Notes: a model not told the origin generated them from the letters alone. DNA of 64,000 bases from Fischerella sp. PCC 9605 (GCF_000517105.1 NZ_KI912151.1:443799-507798); one strand, 5' to 3'. Counted from the stretch's first letter, positions 46,287 through 56,233 are shown. Made by a program: numbers and translations.

Positions 46287-46440
46287 CTGTCAAGGTGAGT
46301 GAAAAATCGACATTAATTCCTAGACTTTTAATGACTCGACTTCGTGTCTTGGCGTCTTGGTGGTTAATTAAATTTATTTTGGAACCACATAGACACAAAG
46401 ACACAAAGAAAACTCAATTTTGAAGGTTACACCTTGACAG
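46287..46440. mobile_element. MITE-like 154-bp element with 11-bp terminal inverted repeats
   Basis: CTGTCAAGGTG (46287-46297) and CACCTTGACAG (46430-46440) are exact inverted ends. Inside lies a diverged copy of the GTCTTGGTGGTT inverted repeat seen at 3263-3309. It is too short to encode a transposase. Heptamer repeats flank it on both sides. Confidence 0.55.
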
Positions 46441-46591
46441 AACTAGTAGTTAGTGGTTAGTAGGGCTGCGAGGCTTTGCGCCCGTACAGTGATATTTTGT
46501 TGTTGGTTGGCGGTTGTTTGTTGTTTGGAACAAACAACCACCAACAAAAAAAATCACAATTCCTAATGAGAAAGTGAGGAGAATACGAAAA

Positions 46592-48127
46592 ATGGCTCGT
46601 ACCCCGACATTGACTTTTGATCGTGGCACATTAATTTTGCATCCACCACCGCGTGGCAAAGCCTGGACAGATTACGCTGTGTGGGATGATAGAGTCGAAA
46701 AATTCCGCATTCCGGCGATTCAATATCGTCCTTTAGTGGAAGCACTGCAAGCAGACAATACAAATTTTGTCGATGAGGCTAAGGCATTTTATCCTCTCGA
46801 ATTGCTTTCGAGTTTGGAAATGGAACCCTACCCTCACCAAACTGAGGCGTTGACAGCGTGGAAGTTGGCAGGAAGACAAGGGGTAGTGGTGCTTCCTACC
46901 GCAGCGGGAAAAACTTATTTGGCACAAATGGCAATGGAAGCGACGCCGCGCAATACGTTGATTGTAGTGCCGACGTTAGATTTAATGCACCAGTGGTATG
47001 CACACCTGTTAGCAGCTTTTCCGGATGCGGAGGTGGGGTTACTGGGGGGTGGTTCGCGGGATAAGACGCCAATATTGGTAGCAACTTACGACAGCGCCGC
47101 TATTCATGCGGAAAGCTTGGGAAATAAGTATGGGTTATTAATTTTTGATGAGTGTCATCATTTGCCGACGGATTTTAATCGGGTGATTGCTGAATATGCG
47201 ATCGCACCCTATCGATTGGGACTTTCGGCTACACCCGAACGCAGTGATGGCAAACACACGGATTTGAATATCCTGATTGGGCCGGAAGTATACCGCAAAA
47301 GGGCTGAAGAACTGGCGGGGAAGGCGTTAGCAGAACATGAAGTGGTGCAAATTAAGGTGAAACTATCGCAGCATGAACGTGAAAGGTACAATCAGTTGAT
47401 TCAAGTCCGCAACGATTTTTTGCAGCAATCGAAAATTTCTTTGGGGAGTCTTCAAGGTTGGCAAAAGTTTGTGCAAATGAGTGCGCGATCGCAAGTGGGA
47501 CGAAGGGCAATGTTAGCGCACCGCCAAGCCAAAGAAATTGCCGTGGGTACGGATGGAAAGTTAAGAGTTTTAGCAAATTTACTTGCTAAACATTATCCCC
47601 AAAGGGTTTTGATTTTTACTGCTGATAATGCTACTGTTTACCGGATTTCTCAAGAGTTTTTAATTCCGGCGATTACACATCAAACTCATGTGAAGGAGCG
47701 TCATGAGATATTAACAAAATTTCGGGAAGGAGAGTATAAAACTTTGATTGCTTCCCATGTGTTGAATGAAGGGGTAGATGTACCAGCGGCTAGTGTGGCG
47801 ATTATTTTATCGGGTACGGGTTCGGCTAGGGAATATATTCAAAGATTGGGGAGAGTTTTAAGGAAGGGAAAGGAGAATAATAAGCAGGCGATTTTGTATG
47901 AAGTGGTGGCTGAAGATACGGCTGAGGAGGGGACTTCGGCAAGAAGAAGAGGTGTGAAGAGAAATGAACCGCAGACACACAGAGGACGCAGAGGAGAGGA
48001 AGAAAACAGAGGAAATTTACAGGTGATTTATGGGGGTAATCAACAAAAAAGTTATCGTGCGGCAGAGCAGTTGGAAATAAATTATTCTGTTGAGAATAAG
48101 AAGTCTACAAATGAAGATGAGTTGTAG
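46592..48127 (+). CDS. XPB/Ssl2-like superfamily 2 DNA helicase
   Basis: The 511-residue protein has helicase motifs I (LPTAAGKTYLA, about residue 101), II (FDECHH, about 185), III (GLSATPERSD) and VI (QRLGRVLRKGK), in the arrangement of bacterial XPB-like helicases. The residue order and the short ThM-like region fit XPB rather than RecG or UvrB. In archaea and some bacteria XPB pairs with the nuclease Bax1 (DUF790); no such gene is next to it. I chose ATG 46592, with GAGGAG upstream. Near the C-terminus, residues about 450-475 (KRNEPQTHRGRRGEEE) are encoded by an ACCGCAGA repeat that also lies in cobN in another frame. Confidence 0.88.
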   Translation: MARTPTLTFDRGTLILHPPPRGKAWTDYAVWDDRVEKFRIPAIQYRPLVEALQADNTNFVDEAKAFYPLELLSSLEMEPYPHQTEALTAWKLAGRQGVVVLPTAAGKTYLAQMAMEATPRNTLIVVPTLDLMHQWYAHLLAAFPDAEVGLLGGGSRDKTPILVATYDSAAIHAESLGNKYGLLIFDECHHLPTDFNRVIAEYAIAPYRLGLSATPERSDGKHTDLNILIGPEVYRKRAEELAGKALAEHEVVQIKVKLSQHERERYNQLIQVRNDFLQQSKISLGSLQGWQKFVQMSARSQVGRRAMLAHRQAKEIAVGTDGKLRVLANLLAKHYPQRVLIFTADNATVYRISQEFLIPAITHQTHVKERHEILTKFREGEYKTLIASHVLNEGVDVPAASVAIILSGTGSAREYIQRLGRVLRKGKENNKQAILYEVVAEDTAEEGTSARRRGVKRNEPQTHRGRRGEEENRGNLQVIYGGNQQKSYRAAEQLEINYSVENKKSTNEDEL

Positions 48128-48237
48128 TCAAGATTGATTAATGGCTGTTGACTGTTGACTATGTTTTGGTAATTGGTAGCTAGAGTTAATACAATTAAAG
48201 AAAACCTTTTAATTTTAGTGTTTAAGTATAATTGCCC

Positions 48238-49602
48238 ATGACAACTTCACGCCGCTATTATCACATTACTACCTTCGGTTGCCAGATGAATAAGGCTGAC
48301 TCAGAGCGCATGGCTGGCATCTTAGAAGACATGGGCTTTGAGTGGTCAGAAGACCCAAATAACGCTGATGTAATTCTTTATAATACTTGTACTATCCGGG
48401 ATAATGCTGAGCAGAAGGTATATTCTTATCTTGGTAGACAGGCGAAGCGCAAGCATGAACAACCAGATTTAACGTTAATTGTTGCTGGTTGCGTTGCCCA
48501 GCAGGAAGGGGAAGCGCTGTTACGAAGGGTGCCAGAGTTAGATTTGGTAATGGGGCCGCAACATGCTAACCGTCTGAAGGATTTGCTGCAACAGGTATTT
48601 GACGGCAACCAAGTTGTGGCAACCGAGCCGATTCACATTATGGAGGATATCACCAAACCGCGCCGAGATAGCAAGGTGACGGCTTGGGTGAATGTGATTT
48701 ATGGCTGTAATGAACGGTGTACCTATTGTGTAGTTCCGAATGTCCGGGGTGTGGAACAATCTCGCACACCGGAGGCAATTCGGGCGGAAATGGTAGAACT
48801 GGGACGGCTGGGTTATAAGGAAGTGACGCTTCTAGGTCAAAATATTGATGCCTACGGGCGGGATTTGCCAGGGGTAACACCGGAAGGTAGGCACAAGCAT
48901 ACGTTGACGGATTTGCTTTACTATATCCATGATGTTCCGGGGATAGAAAGAATAAGATTTGCTACTAGCCATCCTCGTTATTTCACTGAACGATTGATTC
49001 GGGCTTGTGCGGAATTACCTAAGGTATGCGAACACTTTCACATTCCTTTTCAATCGGGGGATAACGAGGTGTTAAAACGCATGGCGCGGGGTTATACTCA
49101 CGAGAAATATCGCCGGATTATTGGCAAGATACGTGAGTATGTGCCGGATGCGGCGATTAGTGCTGATGCGATTGTTGGTTTCCCTGGGGAGATGGAAGAA
49201 CAGTTTGAAAATACCCTCAAACTGGTAGATGATATTGGTTTTGATCAGTTAAATACTGCCGCTTATTCTCCACGTCCGGGAACACCCGCAGCAGTGTGGG
49301 AAGAACAAATCAGTGAAGAGGTAAAAAGCGATCGCCTGCAACGACTCAACCACCTAGTTGCTATTAAAGCAGCTGAGCGTTCTCAGCGTTATATGGGACG
49401 CATCGAAGAAGTTTTAGTAGAAGACCAAAATCCCAAAGATAAAACGCAAGTGATGGGGCGTACGCGCACCAATCGCCTGACTTTCTTTACTGGTGACATC
49501 ACCGAACTCAAAGGTAAGTTAGTAAAGGTCAAAATTACCGAAGTACGTGCTTTTAGCTTGACGGGTGAACCGGTAGAGGTCAGAGAAGCAGTGTCAGTGT
49601 AA
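48238..49602 (+). CDS. miaB: tRNA-2-methylthio-N6-isopentenyladenosine37 methylthiotransferase
   Basis: The 454-residue radical SAM enzyme adds a methylthio group to isopentenyladenosine 37 of tRNA. It has an N-terminal cluster domain beginning [20 protein letters not shown] (first cysteine near residue 15), the radical SAM motif GCNERCTYC (about 156-164), and a C-terminal TRAM domain ([20 protein letters not shown]). Length is normal. I chose ATG 48238; an in-frame TTG is six bases upstream. It stands alone. The 147 bases after it hold GGGGATTGGG/CCCCAATCCC repeats. Confidence 0.95.
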   Translation: MTTSRRYYHITTFGCQMNKADSERMAGILEDMGFEWSEDPNNADVILYNTCTIRDNAEQKVYSYLGRQAKRKHEQPDLTLIVAGCVAQQEGEALLRRVPELDLVMGPQHANRLKDLLQQVFDGNQVVATEPIHIMEDITKPRRDSKVTAWVNVIYGCNERCTYCVVPNVRGVEQSRTPEAIRAEMVELGRLGYKEVTLLGQNIDAYGRDLPGVTPEGRHKHTLTDLLYYIHDVPGIERIRFATSHPRYFTERLIRACAELPKVCEHFHIPFQSGDNEVLKRMARGYTHEKYRRIIGKIREYVPDAAISADAIVGFPGEMEEQFENTLKLVDDIGFDQLNTAAYSPRPGTPAAVWEEQISEEVKSDRLQRLNHLVAIKAAERSQRYMGRIEEVLVEDQNPKDKTQVMGRTRTNRLTFFTGDITELKGKLVKVKITEVRAFSLTGEPVEVREAVSV

Positions 49603-49749
49603 GAACTAGGGATAGGGGATAGGGGATTAGGGACTGGGAACTAGGCTAAATTCTACCCAATCCCCAATCCCCGATCCCTGATACCGATTCCCCATTCCCC
49701 AACATGTTGTGATACGCTATCTGCATTTGAGGCGTGGAGGTATATTCAA

Positions 49750-50877
49750 ATGACAAAGCTGCGGGTGGGGTTGCTGTTCGGTGGTTGTTCGGGAGAACAT
49801 GAAGTATCGATCAGTTCAGCGCGGGCGATCGCCAAAGCTTTGAGTGCAGGGCAAAATGCTAGCAAATACGAAATCTTGCCTTTCTACATCCAAAAAGATG
49901 GACGCTGGCTGGCAGGAGATGTGCCACAACAAGTCTTAGAATCAGGAAAGCCGCAGCAATTGCCTGACTCTGCATCCGATCCTCAATTAAAAAGTGATAG
50001 TTCGCAATTGTCAGTTACAAATACGCAATCTCTGAGTCGTTGGCAATCTCTTTCCCAGGTTGGGGAAGTGGAAGTTTGGTTTCCGATTCTCCACGGCCCT
50101 AACGGTGAAGATGGTACAATTCAAGGCTTGCTGACTTTGATGCAAGTGCCTTTTGTTGGCTCTGGGGTATTGGGATCGGCACTGGGAATGGATAAAATTG
50201 CCATGAAAATGGCTTTTGCCCAAGCTGGACTGCCACAAGTCAAATACAAGGTGGTGAATCGTTGCCAAATTTGGTCGAATCCTTGTATTTTCCCGAAACT
50301 GTGTGATGAAATTGAAGCAACCTTGGATTATCCCTGCTTTGTCAAACCTGCAAATTTAGGTTCATCGGTAGGAATTGCCAAAGTGCGATCGCGGCAAGAA
50401 TTAGAAGCAGCGTTGGATAATGCTGCTAGTTACGATCGCCGCATTATTATCGAAGCTGGAGTTGTAGCCCGAGAATTGGAATGTGCTGTTTTAGGCAACG
50501 ACCAACCTAAAGCTTCTGTGGTCGGTGAAATTACTTACAAAAGTGATTTTTACGACTATGAAACTAAATATACAGAGGGTAAAGCAGATTTAGTCATACC
50601 TGCACCAGTACCAGATATTGTTACCCGTCAAATTCAAGAAATGGCTTTGCAAGCTTTTGCAGCCGTTGATGCTGCTGGATTAGCCAGGGTAGACTTTTTC
50701 TACGTGGAAGCCACAGGTGAAGTATTGATTAATGAAATCAATACTCTACCGGGTTTTACAGCGACGAGTATGTATCCTCTACTCTGGGATCATAGTGGTG
50801 TCTCCTTTCCAGAATTAGTTGACCAATTGATTCAATTGGCTGTTGAAAGATACTCTTCACCAGAAGTCATGGAATAG
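49750..50877 (+). CDS. ddl: D-alanine--D-alanine ligase
   Basis: The 375-residue ATP-grasp enzyme joins two D-alanines for peptidoglycan. It starts [20 protein letters not shown], has the ATP-grasp core ([19 protein letters not shown]) and metal-binding end ([20 protein letters not shown], then GFTATSMYP). A loop of about 30 residues ([20 protein letters not shown]) near residue 68 looks like a lineage insert. The start has GGAGG about ten bases upstream. The gene is alone. Confidence 0.95.
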   Translation: MTKLRVGLLFGGCSGEHEVSISSARAIAKALSAGQNASKYEILPFYIQKDGRWLAGDVPQQVLESGKPQQLPDSASDPQLKSDSSQLSVTNTQSLSRWQSLSQVGEVEVWFPILHGPNGEDGTIQGLLTLMQVPFVGSGVLGSALGMDKIAMKMAFAQAGLPQVKYKVVNRCQIWSNPCIFPKLCDEIEATLDYPCFVKPANLGSSVGIAKVRSRQELEAALDNAASYDRRIIIEAGVVARELECAVLGNDQPKASVVGEITYKSDFYDYETKYTEGKADLVIPAPVPDIVTRQIQEMALQAFAAVDAAGLARVDFFYVEATGEVLINEINTLPGFTATSMYPLLWDHSGVSFPELVDQLIQLAVERYSSPEVME

Positions 50878-51037
50878 GAATACTTATTTTCCCAATCGCA
50901 CGGGTTTAAGTAATAAAAGATACTAGTTTTTAGAGAAAATGTCGGTTTGAGTAGCCTCAACTTCATAAAATGGCTACCGATATCCGAGATTCTACTACGG
51001 ATACGCGATCGCTGACTCCTCCAGTACAATCAAGGAG

Positions 51038-51721
51038 ATGAGGGGTAAAAATCTGAAAGTAGTCATGGAAAATACTCAGAGTGTACAGCAGTCATCGGAA
51101 GTGCAAGCATCCGCAACTGAAACTGTAACAAATAAGTCTAAACTACAAATAAGTGAAAACTCTCTGATACACCTGTTTGCAAAATGTCCTTGGCTATTTT
51201 TAGGTGGGCTGCTAACACTTTTTCTCAGTAGTGGTACTGTTGCCCTATACAGTCTTGGTCACGTAGGGCGTGTAGAACGTAAAGAACCAGAATTTATACA
51301 ACATGTAGATTTAGATTCATCCATTCCTACACCTTCTGAGACTACAAATGTAGCCAATAGTTCCATCCCTTTGTGGATGGTGGGTGCGATCGTCATGAGT
51401 TGTGCGAGTGGATGCTTTATAGTAGTTAAGCTGCTTAATTATCCAGTCTGGCAAAAAAAAGTTCACAAAAAATTTAACCGCCATCAATCATACATAAAAG
51501 GACGCCGTCACCAAAAACAAGAACCGCGTCCTCCTAAAAACTTGCCAAATTTTATACCGCCTTCACTTCCCAAATCCTCTACTACCAAGCCAGAACAATC
51601 ACAACCAGTAATAACAGTTTTGCCACCAGAAGAAAATTTCAATAAGGACAATAAAGAATCTTTAGCAAGCATGATGGATATTCGCAAAAAAACTTCTTTA
51701 TCTGCGCTTTTACGCGAGTAG
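51038..51721 (+). CDS. Hypothetical two-span membrane protein
   Basis: The 227-residue protein has two hydrophobic segments (about residues 55-75 and 110-130, CPWLFLGGLLTLFLSSGTVA and WMVGAIVMSCASGCFIVVK). A basic, proline-rich stretch follows (KGRRHQKQEPRPPKNLPN), then a serine-rich tail. I do not recognise it. ATG 51038 lies directly after AAGGAG, too close for normal use; the ATG at 51065 is an alternative start. Confidence 0.6.
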   Translation: MRGKNLKVVMENTQSVQQSSEVQASATETVTNKSKLQISENSLIHLFAKCPWLFLGGLLTLFLSSGTVALYSLGHVGRVERKEPEFIQHVDLDSSIPTPSETTNVANSSIPLWMVGAIVMSCASGCFIVVKLLNYPVWQKKVHKKFNRHQSYIKGRRHQKQEPRPPKNLPNFIPPSLPKSSTTKPEQSQPVITVLPPEENFNKDNKESLASMMDIRKKTSLSALLRE

Positions 51722-51798
51722 GGAAACTCTATCAGCAAATTGCTTGCTACATTAGCAGTCTCTGAAGGGCGATCGCCCTCCTGCTTGCTAATCCTAGG

Positions 51799-51853
51799 TT
51801 GCAGTCAAAGATAGTACTTCCCTCACCCCTTCCCTTCTCCCAAATTGGGAGAG
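51799..51853. repeat. Inverse copy of the 26697-26766 dispersed repeat
   Basis: GTTGCAGTCAAAGATAGTAC, then CTTCCCTCACCCCTTCCC and the hairpin CTCCCAAATTGGGAG are the reverse complement of the repeat at 26697-26766. The order is the same apart from a few changes. Confidence 0.8.
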
Positions 51854-51998
51854 CAGGGTGGTTTCATACAAGCAGAGAAAAAACTTGCTTGAGTTGGGCG
51901 CGTTTGGCTTGAGGGAGAATTCGGAAACCAAGAGATCGAGCGATCGCTCCGGAAAAAGTTGTGTAATAGTGCCCAATTCACAGCAGCATTGCCACCAC

Positions 51999-52139
51999 AA
52001 GGAAGGAGTACGGGCGAAGCTGCGGGTAACGGTTAAAAGGCTACTGAAGAAATACGGCTATCCTCCTGATAAGCAGGAAAAGGCAACTACGATCGTTTTG
52101 CAGCAGGCTGAGTTGCTGTGTAAGAACTGGATATCTTAG
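51999..52139 (+). pseudogene. C-terminal relic of a type I restriction enzyme R subunit (HsdR)
   Basis: The frame codes for [20 protein letters not shown], then [24 protein letters not shown] and a stop. This resembles the last 45 residues of HsdR (the DUF3387 tail region) as I remember it. Nothing upstream in this frame is HsdR-like, and no hsdM or hsdS is present. A former type I restriction gene has been reduced to its 3' end. Confidence 0.7.
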
Positions 52140-52192
52140 ACACTTGTATTACACCTGTGTTATCACCATATAAGCGGAAATTTGAAATTAAA

Positions 52193-52266
52193 TCGGGATG
52201 ACTGGATTCGAACCAGCGGCCCCTTCGTCCCGAACGAAGTGCGCTACCAAGCTGCGCTACATCCCG
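52193..52266 (-). tRNA. tRNA-Pro (anticodon CGG)
   Basis: The minus strand gives a full cloverleaf: acceptor arms CGGGATG and CATCCCG, D arm GCGC/GCGC, anticodon stem CTTCG/CGAAG with loop TTCGGGA, and T arm CTGG/CCAG around TTCGAAT. Anticodon CGG reads proline codon CCG; G37 next to it fits the m1G usual in proline tRNA. The discriminator base is A and no CCA is encoded. Confidence 0.9.
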
Positions 52267-52440
52267 GCACTATGATTGCCACTATATATAGAAATTATCA
52301 CAAACTTTGATAAATTTCAAATGAAGTCTACGCTAAGCACTAGAGTAAAGGTTAGAGAAGGGATTTTCCTTCATACTTCAGCCTTTGTCGGAACCTTGCT
52401 AACATTAACTTTAACAAGTTGAAAGTGGTGATAGCAAATT

Positions 52441-53313
52441 GTGATTGTTAAGCCAGACTGGTTACGAGTAAAAGCACCTCAGTGGGAGCGTGTTGGTAAT
52501 GTTAAAGAAATTTTACGGGATTTAGCCCTGAATACTGTTTGCGAGGAAGCGTCCTGTCCGAATATTGGTGAGTGCTTCAATGCTGGTACAGCAACGTTTT
52601 TGATTATGGGGCCAGCTTGTACGCGTGCCTGTCCATACTGCGATATTGACTTTGAGAAAAAACCCAAACCCCTAGACCCTACCGAACCCCCACGACTGGC
52701 AGAAGCTGTGCGTCGCATGAAACTAAATCATGTGGTGATCACTTCTGTAAACCGAGATGACTTGCCAGATGGGGGTGCGTTGCAGTTTAGCCGTTGTATA
52801 GAAGCAATTCGCACTATCTCACCCAAAACCACTATCGAAGTATTAATTCCTGACCTGTGCGGTAACTGGGAAGCGCTGGAGTTAATTCTCCAAGCCCAAC
52901 CAGAAGTTCTTAACCATAATACGGAAACAGTTCTGCGTTTGTATCGTCGCGTCCGTCCTCAAGGCAATTACGATCGCACACTGGAATTACTAAAGCGATC
53001 GCGTCAACTTGCGCCTTCTATTTATACTAAATCCGGTATCATGGTCGGGCTGGGCGAAACTGATGAGGAGATTCGCCAAGTCATGCGAGATTTACGCGCA
53101 GTAGATTGTGATATTTTGACGATTGGACAATATCTCCAACCCACTCAAAAACACTTAAAAGTAGATCAGTTTATCCACCCAGACCAATTTGCTGCTTGGA
53201 AGTCATTCGGAGAAGAATTAGGATTCTTACAAGTTGTCTCTTCACCCTTGACAAGAAGCTCATATCATGCAGAGCAAGTCAGGGAATTGATGCAGCGTTA
53301 TCCCCGCAAATGA
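52441..53313 (+). CDS. lipA: Lipoyl synthase
   Basis: The 290-residue radical SAM enzyme inserts two sulfurs into octanoyl groups on lipoyl-dependent enzymes such as pyruvate dehydrogenase. It has both iron-sulfur sites: the auxiliary cluster motif [12 protein letters not shown] (residues 34-45) and the radical SAM motif CTRACPYC (60-67). It starts at GTG 52441; the leading [12 protein letters not shown] fits the family. The end at RYPRK is normal. lipB is not in this window, so the gene is separate from the octanoyl transferase. Confidence 0.95.
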   Translation: MIVKPDWLRVKAPQWERVGNVKEILRDLALNTVCEEASCPNIGECFNAGTATFLIMGPACTRACPYCDIDFEKKPKPLDPTEPPRLAEAVRRMKLNHVVITSVNRDDLPDGGALQFSRCIEAIRTISPKTTIEVLIPDLCGNWEALELILQAQPEVLNHNTETVLRLYRRVRPQGNYDRTLELLKRSRQLAPSIYTKSGIMVGLGETDEEIRQVMRDLRAVDCDILTIGQYLQPTQKHLKVDQFIHPDQFAAWKSFGEELGFLQVVSSPLTRSSYHAEQVRELMQRYPRK

Positions 53314-53317
53314 GGAT

Positions 53318-53560
53318 GGGGAGAGGGGGAGATGGGGAGATGGGGAGAGGGGGAGAGTGGGAGAGTGGGGGAATAACCACTAACTACTAACCAATGTAGA
53401 GACGTGCCATGGCACGTCTCTACAACTACTACTAACTACTGTACGGGCGAAGCATTTGTACGAAGATATTTCGTTTTGATGGAAAGATAACCATACAAAT
53501 GCTTCGCCCCTACCCACTAACCACTAACTACTAACCACTAACTCTTGACCCTTGACTCTT
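53318..53560. repeat. Nested repeats: palindromes inside heptamer arrays
   Basis: A GGGGAGATGGGGAGAG run and CTAACTACTAACCA heptamers are interrupted by a perfect 28-30 bp palindrome of the GTAGAGACG family (53396-53423, core TGCCATGGCA) and then by an inverted repeat (GGCGAAGCATTTGTA / TACAAATGCTTCGCC, about 53445-53510). Heptamers resume after each. Confidence 0.85.
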
Positions 53561-53565
53561 GACAA

Positions 53566-54495
53566 ATGACAAATCCAAAATCAGTAGTAATTCTGGGTGC
53601 GGGTGCTTGGGGAAGTGCTTTGGCAACTGTGGCGACAGCCAACGACCATCCAGTACGCCTGTGGTCGCGCCGGGGTTCGGAAACTTTGGCAGCAGTGCTA
53701 GAAGGTGCAGATATTATTCTGTCAGCTGTTTCGATGAAGGGTGTTAGAGACGTTATCTCTCAAGTACAGTCTTTACCCTTTTCTCAAGAAATAATTTTTG
53801 TCACAGCGACGAAAGGCCTAGATCTCCAGACAACCTGCACACCATCGCAAATTTGGCAAGAAGCTTTCCCCAAAAATCCAGTAGTTGTCCTTTCAGGTCC
53901 AAATTTATCTCAAGAAATTCAACAGGAATTACCAGCTGCAACGGTAGTGGCCAGCAGTATCACCAGTGCTGCTGAGGTTGTGCAGTTGGTGTTTTCTTCC
54001 AATCGTTTTCGGGTTTATACCAATGCCGATCCCTTGGGAGTGGAACTGGGGGGAACGCTGAAAAACGTAATTGCGATCGCTGCTGGTGTATGTGATGGCT
54101 TGCAGTTAGGAACCAATGCCAAAGCTGCTTTAGTCACCCGTGGTTTAACAGAAATGGTTCGCATCGGTATCCATTGGGGTGCAAAGCCGGAAACATTCTA
54201 TGGTTTGTCTGGTTTAGGAGACTTGCTTGCTACTTGTAATAGTCCCTTAAGTCGCAATTACCAAGTTGGCTACCAACTCGGTTGTGGCAAAACCCTCACA
54301 GAAATTCTCGCTCACTTACAAGGAACCGCTGAAGGAATTAACACCACAGAGGTTTTGATGGTGAGATCCAAGCAGCAAAACATTTCCATGCCTATTACCG
54401 AGCAAGTGTATCGCTTACTCCAAGGTGAAATCACTTCTCGACAGGCGCTTGAGGAACTGATGCTACGAGATATTAAGCCGGAATATAACTACTAA
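53566..54495 (+). CDS. gpsA: Glycerol-3-phosphate dehydrogenase [NAD(P)+]
   Basis: The 309-residue enzyme makes sn-glycerol 3-phosphate for membrane lipids. It has the nucleotide motif ILGAGAWGSALA (residues 9-20), LSGPNLSQEIQQELPAA, the catalytic lysine in GGTLKNVIAIAAG, and the C-terminal GLSGLGDLLATCNSPLSRN. Length is normal for cyanobacteria. ATG 53566 sits right at the end of the heptamer array (CTCTTGACAA just before it), so its ribosome binding site may have been replaced by repeat sequence. Confidence 0.95.
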   Translation: MTNPKSVVILGAGAWGSALATVATANDHPVRLWSRRGSETLAAVLEGADIILSAVSMKGVRDVISQVQSLPFSQEIIFVTATKGLDLQTTCTPSQIWQEAFPKNPVVVLSGPNLSQEIQQELPAATVVASSITSAAEVVQLVFSSNRFRVYTNADPLGVELGGTLKNVIAIAAGVCDGLQLGTNAKAALVTRGLTEMVRIGIHWGAKPETFYGLSGLGDLLATCNSPLSRNYQVGYQLGCGKTLTEILAHLQGTAEGINTTEVLMVRSKQQNISMPITEQVYRLLQGEITSRQALEELMLRDIKPEYNY

Positions 54496-54982
54496 ATTTG
54501 TTAGTAGTTAGTGGTTAGTGGTTAGTGGTTAGTAGTTGTCCTTCCCACTAACCACTAACTACTATCCACTAACCCTTACCAATTCCCAACAAACCCTGAC
54601 GAAAAATTGTCAAACCTTCAGGAAATTACCTGCATAGCTATGTAGATATGACTATGCTGTGATAAACAAGTTTTCCACTGAATATATGTTTATACCACGT
54701 TACAAAAGTAACGGTCAAGATAAATCAAAGTTCAAATCTTGACCAAGAGGTTTGCGATTTCTAGTCTGGCTTTGCCTTTGAATAGCTATTGGTTCAATTG
54801 GGAGAGAAGCCGAGCAGCTGAGTTTTGGAGATGTAATAAATGAAACCAGTAGGCTTTTTTTCAAAAAAAACCTATAAGGTCACCGTAAACCGTGTTAGTT
54901 CTTCGTAAATCACGGGAACAATAGCAACAGTTGATTAGCTGACCGTAATCTATTGTTACCTGGAGCCATTGAGACGATCCTT
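54496..54982. other. Intergenic region upstream of sigC: head-to-head heptamers and dyads
   Basis: TTAGTGG units (54501-54535) face CCACTAA units (54545-54575), forming a possible large hairpin after gpsA. CGTTAC-AAAA-GTAACG at 54698-54713 is a perfect dyad. At about 54850-54872 AGG-CTTTTTTTC-AAAAAAAA-CCT pairs. The last two could be operators or leader structures of sigC. Confidence 0.55.
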
Positions 54983-56233
54983 ATGCCAGCAACATCTTTT
55001 TACGCAGATGCCGCCTACGAATCCCAACAATCCCCCCAAATGTTCGACCCGGATTTGACACTCGATGAAACTGCACTGCCAGTAGACGATCTGGAAGAGT
55101 TGGAGATGGTTTCTTCCGACCCTACTAGCTTTGCTGTTGGTGCGAACCGTCGCAGCACAGACTTGGTACGTCTATATCTTCAGGAAATTGGTCGGGTTCG
55201 GCTGTTAGGGCGGGATGAAGAGGTTTCAGAAGCTCAAAAAGTTCAGCGCTACTTGCGGATGCGGATAGTTTTGTCTAATGCTGCCAAGCAAGGAGATGAA
55301 ATACTCATACCCTATCTACGGGTAATTGAAATTCAGGAGCGTCTGGCATCGGAACTGGGACATCGTCCTTCTATAGAACGGTGGGCTCGTGCTGCTGGTG
55401 TAGACGTGTTCGAGCTCAAGCAAATTTTAGGACAGGGAAAACGGCGCTGGGCTGAAATTGCCAAGTTGACTGTGGAGGAACTGGAAAAAATTCAAAGTGA
55501 TGGACTCCAGTCCAAAGAACACATGATTAAGGCAAACCTCCGTCTAGTTGTATCTGTTGCTAAGAAGTATCAAAATCGCGGTTTGGAATTGTTAGATCTA
55601 GTCCAAGAAGGTACTCTGGGCTTGGAGCGAGCAGTAGAGAAATTTGACCCAACCAAAGGTTATCGCTTCAGCACTTACGCTTACTGGTGGATTCGTCAAG
55701 GAATCACAAGGGCGATCGCTACTTCTAGCCGCACAATTCGCTTACCTGTTCACATTACAGAAAAGCTGAACAAAATCAAAAAAGCTCAACGTAAAATTGC
55801 CCAAGAAAAAGGTCGCACTCCGACTCTTGAAGATCTGGCACAAGAGTTAGAAATGACACCTGCCCAAGTACGGGAAGTATTATTAAGAGTGCCTCGCTCT
55901 GTTTCTTTGGAAACCAAAGTTGGTAAAGATAAAGACACAGAGTTAGGTGAATTGCTTGAAACAGACGGAGTTACACCAGAGGATATGTTAATGCGAGAAT
56001 CTTTACAAATAGACTTGCAGAATCTTTTGGCAGATTTAACAAGCCGCGAACGAGATGTAATTCTGATGAGGTTTGGACTAGCAGATGGTCATCCTTACTC
56101 GCTGGCAGAAATCGGACGTGCTCTTGACCTATCACGGGAACGAGTACGCCAAATTGAATCCAAAGCACTGCAAAAGCTACGCCAACCGAAGCGGCGCAAC
56201 CTGATCCGTGACTATTTGGAGTCTCTTAGTTAG
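54983..56233 (+). CDS. sigC: Group 2 sigma-70 factor, SigC-like
   Basis: The 416-residue sigma factor begins MPATSFYADAAYESQQSPQM, the start that I associate with SigC of Anabaena. It has region 1.2 (STDLVRLYLQEIGRVRLL), region 2 (NLRLVVSVAKKYQNRGLELL and YRFSTYAYWWIRQGITRAIA), region 3 and region 4 (LTSRERDVILMRFGLADGHP, LSRERVRQIESKALQKLR). Group 2 factors resemble the main factor but are not essential; SigC is linked to nitrogen and stress responses in Anabaena. I chose ATG 54983; the upstream part to 54953 is not usual. Which group 2 paralogue it is remains likely rather than certain. Confidence 0.88.
   Translation: MPATSFYADAAYESQQSPQMFDPDLTLDETALPVDDLEELEMVSSDPTSFAVGANRRSTDLVRLYLQEIGRVRLLGRDEEVSEAQKVQRYLRMRIVLSNAAKQGDEILIPYLRVIEIQERLASELGHRPSIERWARAAGVDVFELKQILGQGKRRWAEIAKLTVEELEKIQSDGLQSKEHMIKANLRLVVSVAKKYQNRGLELLDLVQEGTLGLERAVEKFDPTKGYRFSTYAYWWIRQGITRAIATSSRTIRLPVHITEKLNKIKKAQRKIAQEKGRTPTLEDLAQELEMTPAQVREVLLRVPRSVSLETKVGKDKDTELGELLETDGVTPEDMLMRESLQIDLQNLLADLTSRERDVILMRFGLADGHPYSLAEIGRALDLSRERVRQIESKALQKLRQPKRRNLIRDYLESLS

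Larger units (their letters stand above)
45784..46591. other. Intergenic region with a cyclase relic, a TIR element and heptamer repeats
   Basis: Apart from the relic at 46073-46246 and the element at 46287-46440, there are TTAGTAG units at about 46247-46280 and 46441-46462, and an inverted repeat of GTTGGT/GGTTGTTTG units at about 46499-46550. No complete gene is seen. Confidence 0.6.
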
